Source of the DNA: DASZXJ01 sp035545895
GTDB taxonomy: Bacteria; Planctomycetota; Phycisphaerae; Tepidisphaerales; Tepidisphaeraceae
Direction: 5' to 3'
Assembly: GCA_035545895.1 (NCBI GenBank)
Contig: DASZXJ010000153.1
Coordinates: 1-5,480, forward strand
Length of the DNA stretch: 5,480 nt
Position 1 is the stretch's first letter. Every line of letters begins with the position of its first letter. The position numbers were made by a program, and so were the translations under genes. The notes under the pieces are model-generated. The model did not search any database and was not told the origin of the DNA. It worked only from the letters and a program-made list of their open reading frames with translations. Of this stretch, positions 1-5,245 are shown piece by piece.

Positions 1-71
1 GCCTGACGCGGGAGCAACCATGAAACGACCATCATCACGATGACAGGGAGGCAGGCTGATCCTGCGCTCAC
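1..71 (-). CDS. Possible start of an exported or membrane protein, cut by the left edge
   Basis: Reading the minus strand from a GTG at 71-69, a frame stays open to the window edge. It encodes about 23 residues beginning MSAGSACLPVIVMMVV and continuing SWLLPRQ. The hydrophobic stretch at residues 7-20 looks like a signal peptide core or a first membrane segment. A purine-rich AGGGG lies only one or two bases before the GTG, which is too close for a good ribosome binding site. An ATG at residue 12 or 13 is an alternative start. The frame begins 66 bases after the stop of the HD-domain gene on the same strand, so it could be the next gene of that unit. A second minus-strand frame from an ATG at 96-94 is also open to the edge but has no recognisable character. 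With so few residues this is tentative and no function can be given. Confidence 0.25.
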   Translation of the reverse strand, partial: MSAGSACLPVIVMMVVSWLLPRQ

Positions 72-137
72 GCCCCTGCGCCGTTCCTGCCGCCATCTCC
101 TACCCCTTCCCCGCTGCGGACGGATGAAATATCCGGG

Positions 138-767
138 TTAAACCGCTTCGACCGCTTCGGCGTGCTTGATCTCGACATCCACTTTGCAATCAAGCAGTTC
201 TTCGAGCAGGCGGAACTTCTTTCTACGACCGAATGCGCGTCTGGCTTTGGGACAATCGGTTTCGGTGAAACAGGTGACTTGCAGCCTTCGGCCGCGCAAG
301 GCGACGACGATTCGCGGCGGGGCGATGTTGCGGTTGTCCAACGTGTCGGCAGCCCGAAGCAGCGACAGGACGCGTCGCATGGATTTGCGACCATCTCCGG
401 ATCGCAGGATATCGTCATATCCGGCTTCAGGAACCGCGCCGCGATGATAGCGAGTGAGATACGCCAGGCGACGACGGTCGGGATTGTTGACCGGCAGCGA
501 AGCATCTTCCATCAGCATGGCGGCACCGATGGTGGGATGTCGTTTGTCATCCACGCTGCGCCCCACGTCGTGAACGATGGCCGCCAATCTCAACAGGCGG
601 CGATGCGAGCCGCCCAAACCGTGCAAATCCTGCAGGAGATCAAAGAGAATGGTCGCAATCGAATTGACCCGGCGTTCATGGCCAATGCCGCCCAGCCGGC
701 GCTGCGCCCAGCGCATCGCCCTTCGTTCGTGAATCGGAAATGTATTGACTCGGCTATCCGTTGCCAT
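138..767 (-). CDS. Stand-alone HD-domain protein resembling the Ppx/GppA C-terminal domain
   Basis: This 209-residue cytoplasmic protein has no signal peptide or membrane segment. The HD superfamily metal-binding pattern is visible: H30 in the first helix (GHERR), the H66-D67 pair in AAIVHDVGR, H77, the RYHRG motif at 106-110, and a last conserved Asp at D141 in LLRAADTLD. The order and wording of these motifs (LFD in helix 2, HDVG, LTRYHRG, LLRAADTLD) match the C-terminal HD domain of exopolyphosphatase/guanosine pentaphosphate phosphatase (Ppx/GppA) proteins. The N-terminal ASKHA phosphatase domains of that family (about 300 residues) are absent. Family knowledge suggests metal-dependent phosphohydrolase activity or a regulatory role on polyphosphate, (p)ppGpp or related nucleotides; the substrate cannot be read from sequence. 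The start is supported by AGAGGA (778-773 on this strand) five bases before the ATG. The gene is divergent from the CDF transporter gene. The C-terminal 60 residues are Lys/Arg-rich and less clearly conserved. Confidence 0.85.
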   Translation of the reverse strand: MATDSRVNTFPIHERRAMRWAQRRLGGIGHERRVNSIATILFDLLQDLHGLGGSHRRLLRLAAIVHDVGRSVDDKRHPTIGAAMLMEDASLPVNNPDRRRLAYLTRYHRGAVPEAGYDDILRSGDGRKSMRRVLSLLRAADTLDNRNIAPPRIVVALRGRRLQVTCFTETDCPKARRAFGRRKKFRLLEELLDCKVDVEIKHAEAVEAV

Positions 768-772
768 GCAGG

Positions 773-778
773 TCCTCT
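773..778 (-). promoter_or_regulatory. Ribosome binding site of the HD-domain gene
   Basis: Read on the minus strand this is AGAGGA, separated by five bases from the ATG at 767-765. It is the best Shine-Dalgarno match at any start in the left half of the window and fixes the start of the HD-domain gene. Confidence 0.6.
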
Positions 779-798
779 GGACTCCATTCTTTTTCGGA

Positions 799-852
799 CG
801 AGTAACCGGCGCTATTTATTAACATTTCAATCAAATTCCCACAAGTTACTCG
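799..852. repeat. Perfect 8-bp inverted repeat around the divergent promoter core
   Basis: CGAGTAAC at 799-806 and its exact reverse complement GTTACTCG at 845-852 enclose the AT-rich block between the divergent HD-domain and CDF genes. The right arm runs into a short palindrome, CGGGCCCG (851-858), that ends five bases before the CDF start codon. This could be a regulator site, but an 8-bp match can arise by chance. Confidence 0.35.
816..844 (-). promoter_or_regulatory. Candidate sigma-70-type promoter for the HD-domain gene
   Basis: On the minus strand TTGTGG (844-839) and TAATAA (821-816) are separated by 17 bases and lie in the AT-rich core of the divergent intergenic region, about 50 bases before the HD start codon. 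The -35 match is partial (TTG kept). The same AT-rich block may also serve the plus-strand CDF gene, for which TATTTA at 813-818 is a possible -10 without a convincing -35. The block is flanked by an inverted repeat (799-806 and 845-852). Confidence 0.3.
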
Positions 853-863
853 GGCCCGGTAAA

Positions 864-1829
864 ATGCTTAAACCCATGCAGATGCAGGACAATCTTGCCA
901 ACCGCGAACGACGAGCCGCCAGCCTTTCCCTGATGGTTGGCGTGTTGTTGTCAATTATCAAGTTCGGTGCATACATCATGACCGGTTCGGCGGTGGTCTT
1001 TTCCGATGCGCTGGAGAGCATCGTCAACGTGCTGGCCAGCGGCTTTGCGCTCTACGCCATCATTCTCGCTCACACGCCCGCCGACCGTGACCATCCTTAT
1101 GGTCATGGCAAGATCGAGTTCCTCGCCGCGGGTTTCGAAGGCGGAATGATTGTTTTTGCGGCGTTGATCATTCTCTGGGAAGCCGTTCAAAAGTTGATGC
1201 AGCGCCATGGCGTCAACAAACTCGGCCTGGGGTTGTTGCTGATCGCTGCCACCGGAATGGTCAACGGCATCACCGGCTTTTATCTCATCCGCATGGGCAG
1301 GCGCAGCGGATCAATTACGCTGGAGGCCGACGGCAAACATCTCCTGACTGATTTTGTAACGACCATGGTCGTGCTGGCATCCCTTGGACTCATCTGGCTC
1401 AGCGGCTTAAACTGGATCGACCCGGTCGCGGCGATTTTGATCGCCGTTTACCTTTTCTGGACCGCGAAAGGTCTGTTGAGGCACAGCGCAGCCGGCTTGA
1501 TGGATGAGCAGGATCGGGATGATGATTCCAGAATTCGCCGGATTCTGGATTCGCACCTGGCGCCGGCGGGCAAATCGCCGCAGATTTGCTCCTATCACAA
1601 GCTCCGTCATCGTCACAGCGGGCGATATCACTGGATCGATTTCCATATCATGGTGCCCGCCCATTGGAACATTCAGCAGAGCCACAACGTCGCCAGCGCC
1701 ATCGAATATGAGATCGAGCTGGCACTGGGCGAAGGAAATGCGACCGCTCACGTCGAGCCATGCCAGGACTCCGATTGTCCCGCGTTTGATGCGCCTGAAT
1801 TGAAGATTGCGACACACGGATCGGGCTGA
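864..1829 (+). CDS. Cation diffusion facilitator (CDF) family metal efflux transporter
   Basis: This 321-residue inner-membrane protein has the standard CDF architecture. Six membrane segments lie at roughly 20-40, 44-68, 92-113, 120-142, 160-182 and 184-204, followed by a cytoplasmic metal-binding domain (about 215-300). It is expected to export a divalent cation such as Zn2+, Fe2+ or Mn2+ in exchange for protons. Visible family marks are SDALESIVN in TM2 (D48), the loop motif HPYGHGKIEF (77-86), HLLTD in TM5 (H159, D163), DPVAA at 186-190, and the C-terminal domain with H261, H274 and HVEPC (296-300). The second Asp of a DxxxD TM2 site is replaced by S52, so the site differs from the FieF type and the metal cannot be predicted. 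A Cys pair (C300, C305) and many His residues (H245, H249, H251, H256) mark the tail. The ATG at 864 has only weak upstream GGT; ATGs at 876 and 882 are alternatives. The frame is open far upstream, but that part lies antisense to the HD gene. The gene converges with the diguanylate cyclase gene, leaving 10 bases between stops. Confidence 0.92.
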   Translation: MLKPMQMQDNLANRERRAASLSLMVGVLLSIIKFGAYIMTGSAVVFSDALESIVNVLASGFALYAIILAHTPADRDHPYGHGKIEFLAAGFEGGMIVFAALIILWEAVQKLMQRHGVNKLGLGLLLIAATGMVNGITGFYLIRMGRRSGSITLEADGKHLLTDFVTTMVVLASLGLIWLSGLNWIDPVAAILIAVYLFWTAKGLLRHSAAGLMDEQDRDDDSRIRRILDSHLAPAGKSPQICSYHKLRHRHSGRYHWIDFHIMVPAHWNIQQSHNVASAIEYEIELALGEGNATAHVEPCQDSDCPAFDAPELKIATHGSG

Positions 1830-1839
1830 TTCTCGCGTG

Positions 1840-2835
1840 TTAACCGGCTTTTTTTACGGGCGACGGGCGCGGCTTGTTCTCCTGGTGACGAATCGCCTTC
1901 ACGTCATAAAGCCGCTTGTCTGCCAGCTTCACCAGCTCTTTCAATTCGGGTTGAGCAAGCTGCGAGATTGACGCAAACCCAATCGATAAACGCACGGGCA
2001 CGGCCAGCCGCAACGGCTTGGCCAGCGCATCGACCATTTCCGTCATTCGAGCAGCGACCTGTTCCGCGCGGTTCGGACCGGAATTGGGCAGCACGATTAC
2101 AAACTCATCGCCGCCCAGCCGAAAGGCCGCATCGTCCTCACGGATGCCGGAACGGATGATCTGCCCGATATTCCGCAGCAGTTCATCTCCCGCAGCGTGT
2201 CCCAGCGTGTCGTTGAGCCGTTTGAAATTGTCCACGTCGATCATCAGTACCGACAGATCCGCTTTCTGTACCGAGCAATGCTCGACCATTTGCGGAAGAA
2301 GCGTATCGAACATTCGCCGATTGCAAAGCCCGGTCAGTACATCGCGCGTGGCCTGCTGGCGCAACGAACCGATTTGCCGCTCCAACGCATGCGTGCGCGT
2401 CGCGACACGCTCGCGCATCTCGGCTTCGAGTTCGATAACCTTGTTTTTGTATTCGCGGAGTTCGCGCAACAAATCCATCAGCGCCGGAACGAGAATGGCC
2501 GGCCCACCCTGCACCTTGCTGATTTCCTCGATCGGAACCGCGCCCAGCCTGACCTCGCCGACAATCTTGCCGAGTTGGCGAACGGGGTCCACCCATTTTT
2601 TCTGGTTGCGCAACACAAGCAGTCCGATAATCGACAGAATCCCGCTCGCCACGAAAAATGCGGGGAACCATCGCAACGGCGACCGGATCGCCGCCATGAC
2701 CAGCCACCACATCGCCGTGCCGGCGGCAAACGCAAATGCCAGTTGCCACAGCCTGGTGGTTTTGCTCGATTTGACCTGCGTGCTCCGCGGAACTTCCGGC
2801 GAACCGGCGCGCGGATCATTCTGAGTCGGCTCCAT
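1840..2835 (-). CDS. Membrane-anchored diguanylate cyclase (GGDEF domain)
   Basis: This 331-residue protein should make the second messenger cyclic di-GMP from two GTP at the inner membrane. A polar N-terminus is followed by two hydrophobic segments (about 32-50 and 56-75), so both ends are probably cytoplasmic. Next comes a linker that looks HAMP-like (P84 in the first helix) and a charged coiled-coil stretch (about 120-162). The GGDEF domain spans about 163-320, starting with the typical RDVLTGLCNRR (164-174). It continues with the metal-binding D200 in MIDVDNFKRLND and the substrate-binding N208, D209 and D217 region (GHAAGDELL), and has an intact catalytic GGDEF at 241-245. The inhibitory I-site RxxD is present at R232-D235, at the usual five-residue spacing, so product feedback inhibition is expected. 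No periplasmic sensor domain of any size is present; the loop between the two segments is only a few residues. No EAL or HD-GYP phosphodiesterase is seen nearby. The ATG at 2835 lacks a clear Shine-Dalgarno but is the only start that keeps the whole N-terminus. The gene is divergent from the HExxH gene. Confidence 0.93.
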   Translation of the reverse strand: MEPTQNDPRAGSPEVPRSTQVKSSKTTRLWQLAFAFAAGTAMWWLVMAAIRSPLRWFPAFFVASGILSIIGLLVLRNQKKWVDPVRQLGKIVGEVRLGAVPIEEISKVQGGPAILVPALMDLLRELREYKNKVIELEAEMRERVATRTHALERQIGSLRQQATRDVLTGLCNRRMFDTLLPQMVEHCSVQKADLSVLMIDVDNFKRLNDTLGHAAGDELLRNIGQIIRSGIREDDAAFRLGGDEFVIVLPNSGPNRAEQVAARMTEMVDALAKPLRLAVPVRLSIGFASISQLAQPELKELVKLADKRLYDVKAIRHQENKPRPSPVKKAG

Positions 2836-2845
2836 ACTTGAAACT

Positions 2846-2911
2846 TATCGGTCGAAATATCCATGAGGTTAATTGCCTGCGATTGAACGATCTGTCCGCG
2901 AAGGACCGATA
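2846..2911. repeat. Perfect 8-bp inverted repeat in the second divergent intergenic region
   Basis: TATCGGTC at 2846-2853 and its exact reverse complement GACCGATA at 2904-2911 stand near the two start codons of the divergent cyclase and HExxH genes, about 10 bases from each. The right arm overlaps the AAGGA that is the likely ribosome binding site of the HExxH gene. It may be an operator or chance. Confidence 0.3.
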
Positions 2912-2921
2912 GCAACTCTCG

Positions 2922-3332
2922 ATGTACGATTTTTCCGTCATCGTGGAGAAGATGAAACGGCAATACGATTTGCGCGTCCACCGATGGCGAAATAATATGA
3001 GCGGCTGCGCCTGGCGCGTCTACCATAACGACGGGCAGGTCATCAACTGGATCGAAGCGCCCTATCCGCGAACGCCCATCAGCCTGGCGATCTTCCTTCA
3101 CGAAGTCGGGCACCACGTGATCGGATTCAATACCTACAAAAAACGCTGCGAAGAGGAATATCACGTGTGGCTCTGGGCCTTGAACCAGATGCGCGAACTC
3201 GGCATCGAGCCGGATGAACGCGTCAAAAAACGATTCGACCTCTCCATGCGCTACGCGGTCGGCAAAGCCGTCCGCAGGCGCGTCAAGGAATTGCCCCAAA
3301 CGCTGCATCAATTCCTGCCCCAGGCTGCCTGA
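2922..3332 (+). CDS. Small HExxH putative metallopeptidase of unknown family
   Basis: This 136-residue protein carries a textbook zinc-peptidase motif, HEVGH at 60-64, inside a hydrophobic helix (ISLAIFLHEVGHHVIGF). It is followed 14-15 residues later by an acidic cluster, E77-E79, that could supply the third zinc ligand as in gluzincins. The residues before it (WIEAPYPRTP) form a probable strand and turn leading to the active-site helix, an order reminiscent of ImmA/IrrE-type peptidases, but I cannot place it in a named family. A Trp-rich segment (YHVWLWAL, 80-87) follows, then a basic C-terminal half. There is no signal peptide or membrane segment, so it is probably cytoplasmic. The start is constrained by an in-frame TAG at 2910-2912. 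AAGGA (2901-2905) lies 16 bases upstream, a rather long spacing, and an ATG at 2952 is an alternative. No substrate or partner is evident; the neighbours are a divergent cyclase and a downstream phosphatase with its own probable promoter. Confidence 0.75.
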   Translation: MYDFSVIVEKMKRQYDLRVHRWRNNMSGCAWRVYHNDGQVINWIEAPYPRTPISLAIFLHEVGHHVIGFNTYKKRCEEEYHVWLWALNQMRELGIEPDERVKKRFDLSMRYAVGKAVRRRVKELPQTLHQFLPQAA

Positions 3333-3519
3333 TTGCCTGCGACGATCGACCTTAAATATCCCTGCTGCTTGTGAGACTCATTCCTTTCGCGGGCGTTTCA
3401 GGTTTTGCATCCGCCAAGACAAGCGTGGCAAGTGCCGCATCGTACCTCGATCATCACGCGGCCTGTTGCGACATTACTTCATGCGAAAATGGTGCTACGA
3501 TTGGCGCGACAGGTAACTC
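3333..3519. other. Intergenic region between the HExxH and phosphatase genes
   Basis: These 187 bases hold no convincing gene. A 100-codon plus-strand frame that enters from within the HExxH gene shows no family motifs. No hairpin followed by a T-run is seen, so the end of the HExxH transcript is unclear. The only candidate signal is the extended -10 at 3493-3501. Confidence 0.5.
3493..3501 (+). promoter_or_regulatory. Candidate extended -10 element before the phosphatase gene
   Basis: TGCTACGAT is an extended -10 (TGn plus TACGAT) closely matching the TGCTACAAT before rpsR. No good -35 lies at 16-18 bases; TTGCGA at 3466-3471 is 24 bases away. Transcription from here would leave a leader of only about a dozen bases before the ATG at 3520, with AGGT at 3511-3514 as the ribosome binding site. 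Confidence 0.3.
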
Positions 3520-4824
3520 ATGGATACGGAACCACCAAAAAACGTAACCTCTCTGATCGGCGGCGACTGGTCGCGGCGAATGCAGTTTGTACAGGACATG
3601 ATGCGCCAGGTCAGCCGCGAAACCGATCCGCAATCGCTGGTGCGCATGTACAGCGGACGCATGAGACAGCTAATCAAGGTGGACGGCAATGTTTCGCTCA
3701 GCCGCCGCGATCTGGCATTTCCGTACTATCGCATCACCCGATCAAGCCGATGGAAAAACGCGCCCAACCCGTGGAAATCGCGCGATCAGTTGCCTTTGCA
3801 CAAAGGCGGTCTCCTGTCCGAACTGATTTATCGCGAGGAAGCAGTTGTTTTGGACGACCTGAATCCGTCGCCGGACGACCCTGCCATTGAGTTTCTGCGG
3901 GGACACCGTTCGCTGGTCGCGATTCCGTTGTTCGACCAGGGACGATCTTTGAACATGGTCGTGCTCTTTCGCGATCAGCCCAACGCATTTTCCCGAGAGT
4001 TGTTGCCCGAGCATTTGTGGCTGACCAATTTGTTTGGCCGCATGACTCACAACCTGGTTTTGTCGGATGAGTTGCGCGAAGCCTATCACGCGGTCGATCG
4101 TGAATTGAAGGTCGTCGCGGATATTCAGCAGTCTCTTTTGCCCGTCGATTTGCCGACCATTCCGACGCTGGATATGGCGGTGCACTATCAGACCTCGCGT
4201 CGCGCGGGCGGGGATTATTACGACTTTTTTCCACTTGAAAATGGCAAGTGGGGATTTCTGATTGCCGACGTCTCCGGCCACGGTACGCCGGCAGCGGTAA
4301 TCATGGCGGTAACTCATTCGATTGCGCATACACATCACGAGCAGCCCAATCCGCCGAGCAAGTTGTTGAACTTCATCAATCGTCATTTGGCGGCAAGATA
4401 TACGGGCGGGCGCGGAACGTTTGTCACCGCGTTCTATGGAATTTACGATCCCGCGACTCGAACGCTGACTTACAGCAATGCCGGACATAATCCACCTCGA
4501 CACAAACGCGCCGGACGAATCGTTGTCGGCTCACTATCCAGCGGCCAGAATTTGCCTCTGGGAATTGAGGATGGCGAGCATTTTATCGATGGCTGCCAGA
4601 CCTTTCTGCCCGGCGACTCGATCGTCTTTTACACGGATGGCATTACCGAAGCCCGCAGTCCCACCGGCGAACTCTATGGCATGGATCGCCTGGATCAGGT
4701 GGTCATCAGTGCCGAAGATGGCGCAAATGACCTGCTTCGGCGGATCTTGGGATCGGTTGAAGAATTCACCGGCGGTGCTGCCCCGACCGACGACCGGACG
4801 CTTTTAATCGCCAAAATCACGTAA
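3520..4824 (+). CDS. GAF-like plus SpoIIE/RsbU-type PP2C serine/threonine phosphatase
   Basis: This 434-residue soluble protein has two parts. Residues about 20-185 resemble a GAF sensory domain, seen in the VVLDDLNPSPDD strand-turn and the SLVAIPLFDQGR-x-LNMVVLF strands. A helical linker (about 183-208, ending IQQSLLP) leads into a SpoIIE-type PP2C domain (about 209-434). The metal-binding and catalytic motifs are all present: GGDYYDFF (D232), ADVSGHG (D250, G253), NAGHNPP (320-326), LPLG (345-348), YTDGITEA (D373) and TDDRT (D424, D425). Such proteins dephosphorylate a phosphoserine on an anti-sigma-factor antagonist (STAS domain) in partner-switching pathways. No STAS protein, HATPase-type anti-sigma factor or sigma factor gene is in the window, so the partner must be elsewhere. 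The GAF-like part probably senses a small ligand or a protein signal; its ligand is unknown. The ATG at 3520 has AGGT five bases upstream. The gene is 187 bases after the HExxH gene and is likely transcribed separately. Confidence 0.92.
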   Translation: MDTEPPKNVTSLIGGDWSRRMQFVQDMMRQVSRETDPQSLVRMYSGRMRQLIKVDGNVSLSRRDLAFPYYRITRSSRWKNAPNPWKSRDQLPLHKGGLLSELIYREEAVVLDDLNPSPDDPAIEFLRGHRSLVAIPLFDQGRSLNMVVLFRDQPNAFSRELLPEHLWLTNLFGRMTHNLVLSDELREAYHAVDRELKVVADIQQSLLPVDLPTIPTLDMAVHYQTSRRAGGDYYDFFPLENGKWGFLIADVSGHGTPAAVIMAVTHSIAHTHHEQPNPPSKLLNFINRHLAARYTGGRGTFVTAFYGIYDPATRTLTYSNAGHNPPRHKRAGRIVVGSLSSGQNLPLGIEDGEHFIDGCQTFLPGDSIVFYTDGITEARSPTGELYGMDRLDQVVISAEDGANDLLRRILGSVEEFTGGAAPTDDRTLLIAKIT

Positions 4825-4858
4825 AAACTAAGAAAAACCCCTAAAATTCGCCAAAATC
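4808..4858 (+). repeat. 11-bp direct repeat with a 40-base period upstream of rpsR
   Basis: TCGCCAAAATC occurs exactly at 4808-4818 and again at 4848-4858. The first copy lies in the last codons of the phosphatase gene (IAKIT) and the second ends ten bases before the rpsR -35 box. The segment between them is A-rich. The repeat may be a tandem regulator site or a local duplication. Confidence 0.45.
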
Positions 4859-4879
4859 GCCGGGGCGTTGACCCCCGGC
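4859..4879 (+). promoter_or_regulatory. GC-rich inverted repeat overlapping the rpsR -35 box
   Basis: GCCGGGG (4859-4865) and CCCCGGC (4873-4879) form a perfect 7-bp stem with the loop CGTTGAC. The -35 hexamer TTGACC (4868-4873) sits in the loop and the first base of the right arm. It could be a repressor operator at the DNA level. It could also be a hairpin ending the phosphatase transcript, but no T-run follows, so it does not look like an ordinary intrinsic terminator. Confidence 0.45.
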
Positions 4880-4895
4880 AATGGGTTGCTACAAT
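4868..4895 (+). promoter_or_regulatory. rpsR promoter with extended -10
   Basis: TTGACC (4868-4873) and TACAAT (4890-4895) are separated by 16 bases, each matching the sigma-70 consensus at five of six positions. TGC directly precedes the -10, making it an extended -10. It is the strongest promoter match in the window. Transcription would start near 4902, leaving a leader of roughly 27 bases before the GTG start of rpsR, as expected for a highly expressed ribosomal protein gene. Confidence 0.7.
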
Positions 4896-4917
4896 TCCCG
4901 CCCGTTTTTAATGAATC

Positions 4918-4922
4918 GAGGA
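4918..4922 (+). promoter_or_regulatory. Ribosome binding site that sets the rpsR start
   Basis: GAGGA lies six bases before the GTG at 4929 and twelve before the ATG at 4935. This favours the GTG. The in-frame ATGs at 4881 and 4911 are respectively inside the promoter and without a ribosome binding site. Confidence 0.6.
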
Positions 4923-4928
4923 TATACC

Positions 4929-5216
4929 GTGGCCATGCGACGAAACGAATCCGCCCGCGAACGACGCGAAAAAAAAGAACAGTTCCAGACCTTCAACCGC
5001 CCCAAGGTGAAAGTCACCCGTACTGCCGCCAGTTCAGGCACGGTCTACATTGACTACAAGGACACCGAATCCCTCCGCAAGATGATGAGCGGCAACGGCA
5101 AGATCCTCAACCGCAAGCGCACCGGCGCGTCCGCCATGGAGCAGCGGATGCTCGCCCGCGCGGTCAAGCGCGCCCGCTATATGGCCTTGCTGCCATATGT
5201 CAGCGCCTCCTTCTAA
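4929..5216 (+). CDS. rpsR: Small ribosomal subunit protein bS18
   Basis: The 95-residue product (GTG start) contains the full bS18 core: YIDYKDTESLRK (40-51), NGKILNRKRTGAS (56-68) and the C-terminal helix with LARAVKRARYMALLPYV (75-91). bS18 binds the platform of the 30S subunit beside bS6. The family is usually about 70-80 residues; this one carries a longer, highly charged N-terminus (RRNESARERREKKEQ, 4-18), likely disordered and RNA-binding. It has no cysteine at all, so it cannot use the CxxC-type zinc site seen in some bS18 proteins. The start at 4929 is chosen from GAGGA six bases upstream and from the promoter position; the longer reading from 4881 would begin inside the promoter. The gene stands alone with its own promoter and terminator, whereas rpsR is usually between rpsF (or ssb) and rplI; none of these is next to it here. 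The flanking genes are a phosphatase upstream and an HU-like gene facing it. Confidence 0.93.
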   Translation: MAMRRNESARERREKKEQFQTFNRPKVKVTRTAASSGTVYIDYKDTESLRKMMSGNGKILNRKRTGASAMEQRMLARAVKRARYMALLPYVSASF

Positions 5217-5245
5217 CTTGCTGTAAAATTTAAGGTTATAAAAGA

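Noticed and set aside
162..863. Long plus-strand open frame continuous with the CDF gene, which would add 234 residues to its N-terminus
   Set aside because: It lies antisense to the HD-domain gene, which has clear family motifs and a good ribosome binding site. The extra residues show no CDF or other domain character, and the CDF family normally begins near the first membrane segment.
1846..1855. T-run after the CDF stop as a possible terminator
   Set aside because: No stable GC-rich stem precedes it, and the run is explained by Lys codons (KKAG end) of the convergent cyclase gene.
2018..2824. 268-codon plus-strand frame opposite the diguanylate cyclase
   Set aside because: The composition is Ser/Arg-rich with no domain motif, and the opposite strand encodes an intact GGDEF protein. 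It is a shadow of GC-biased codons.
2478..3311. 277-codon minus-strand frame crossing the cyclase start, the intergenic region and the HExxH gene
   Set aside because: It runs through two real genes in other frames and through their divergent promoter region, and its product has no recognisable motifs.
3742..4503. 253-codon minus-strand frame opposite the phosphatase
   Set aside because: No family signature, and it lies entirely antisense to a PP2C domain with all catalytic motifs.
4881..4928. Longer bS18 reading beginning with an ATG at 4881 or 4911
   Set aside because: The 4881 ATG lies within the -35/-10 spacer and the 4911 ATG has no ribosome binding site, whereas the GTG at 4929 has GAGGA six bases upstream.
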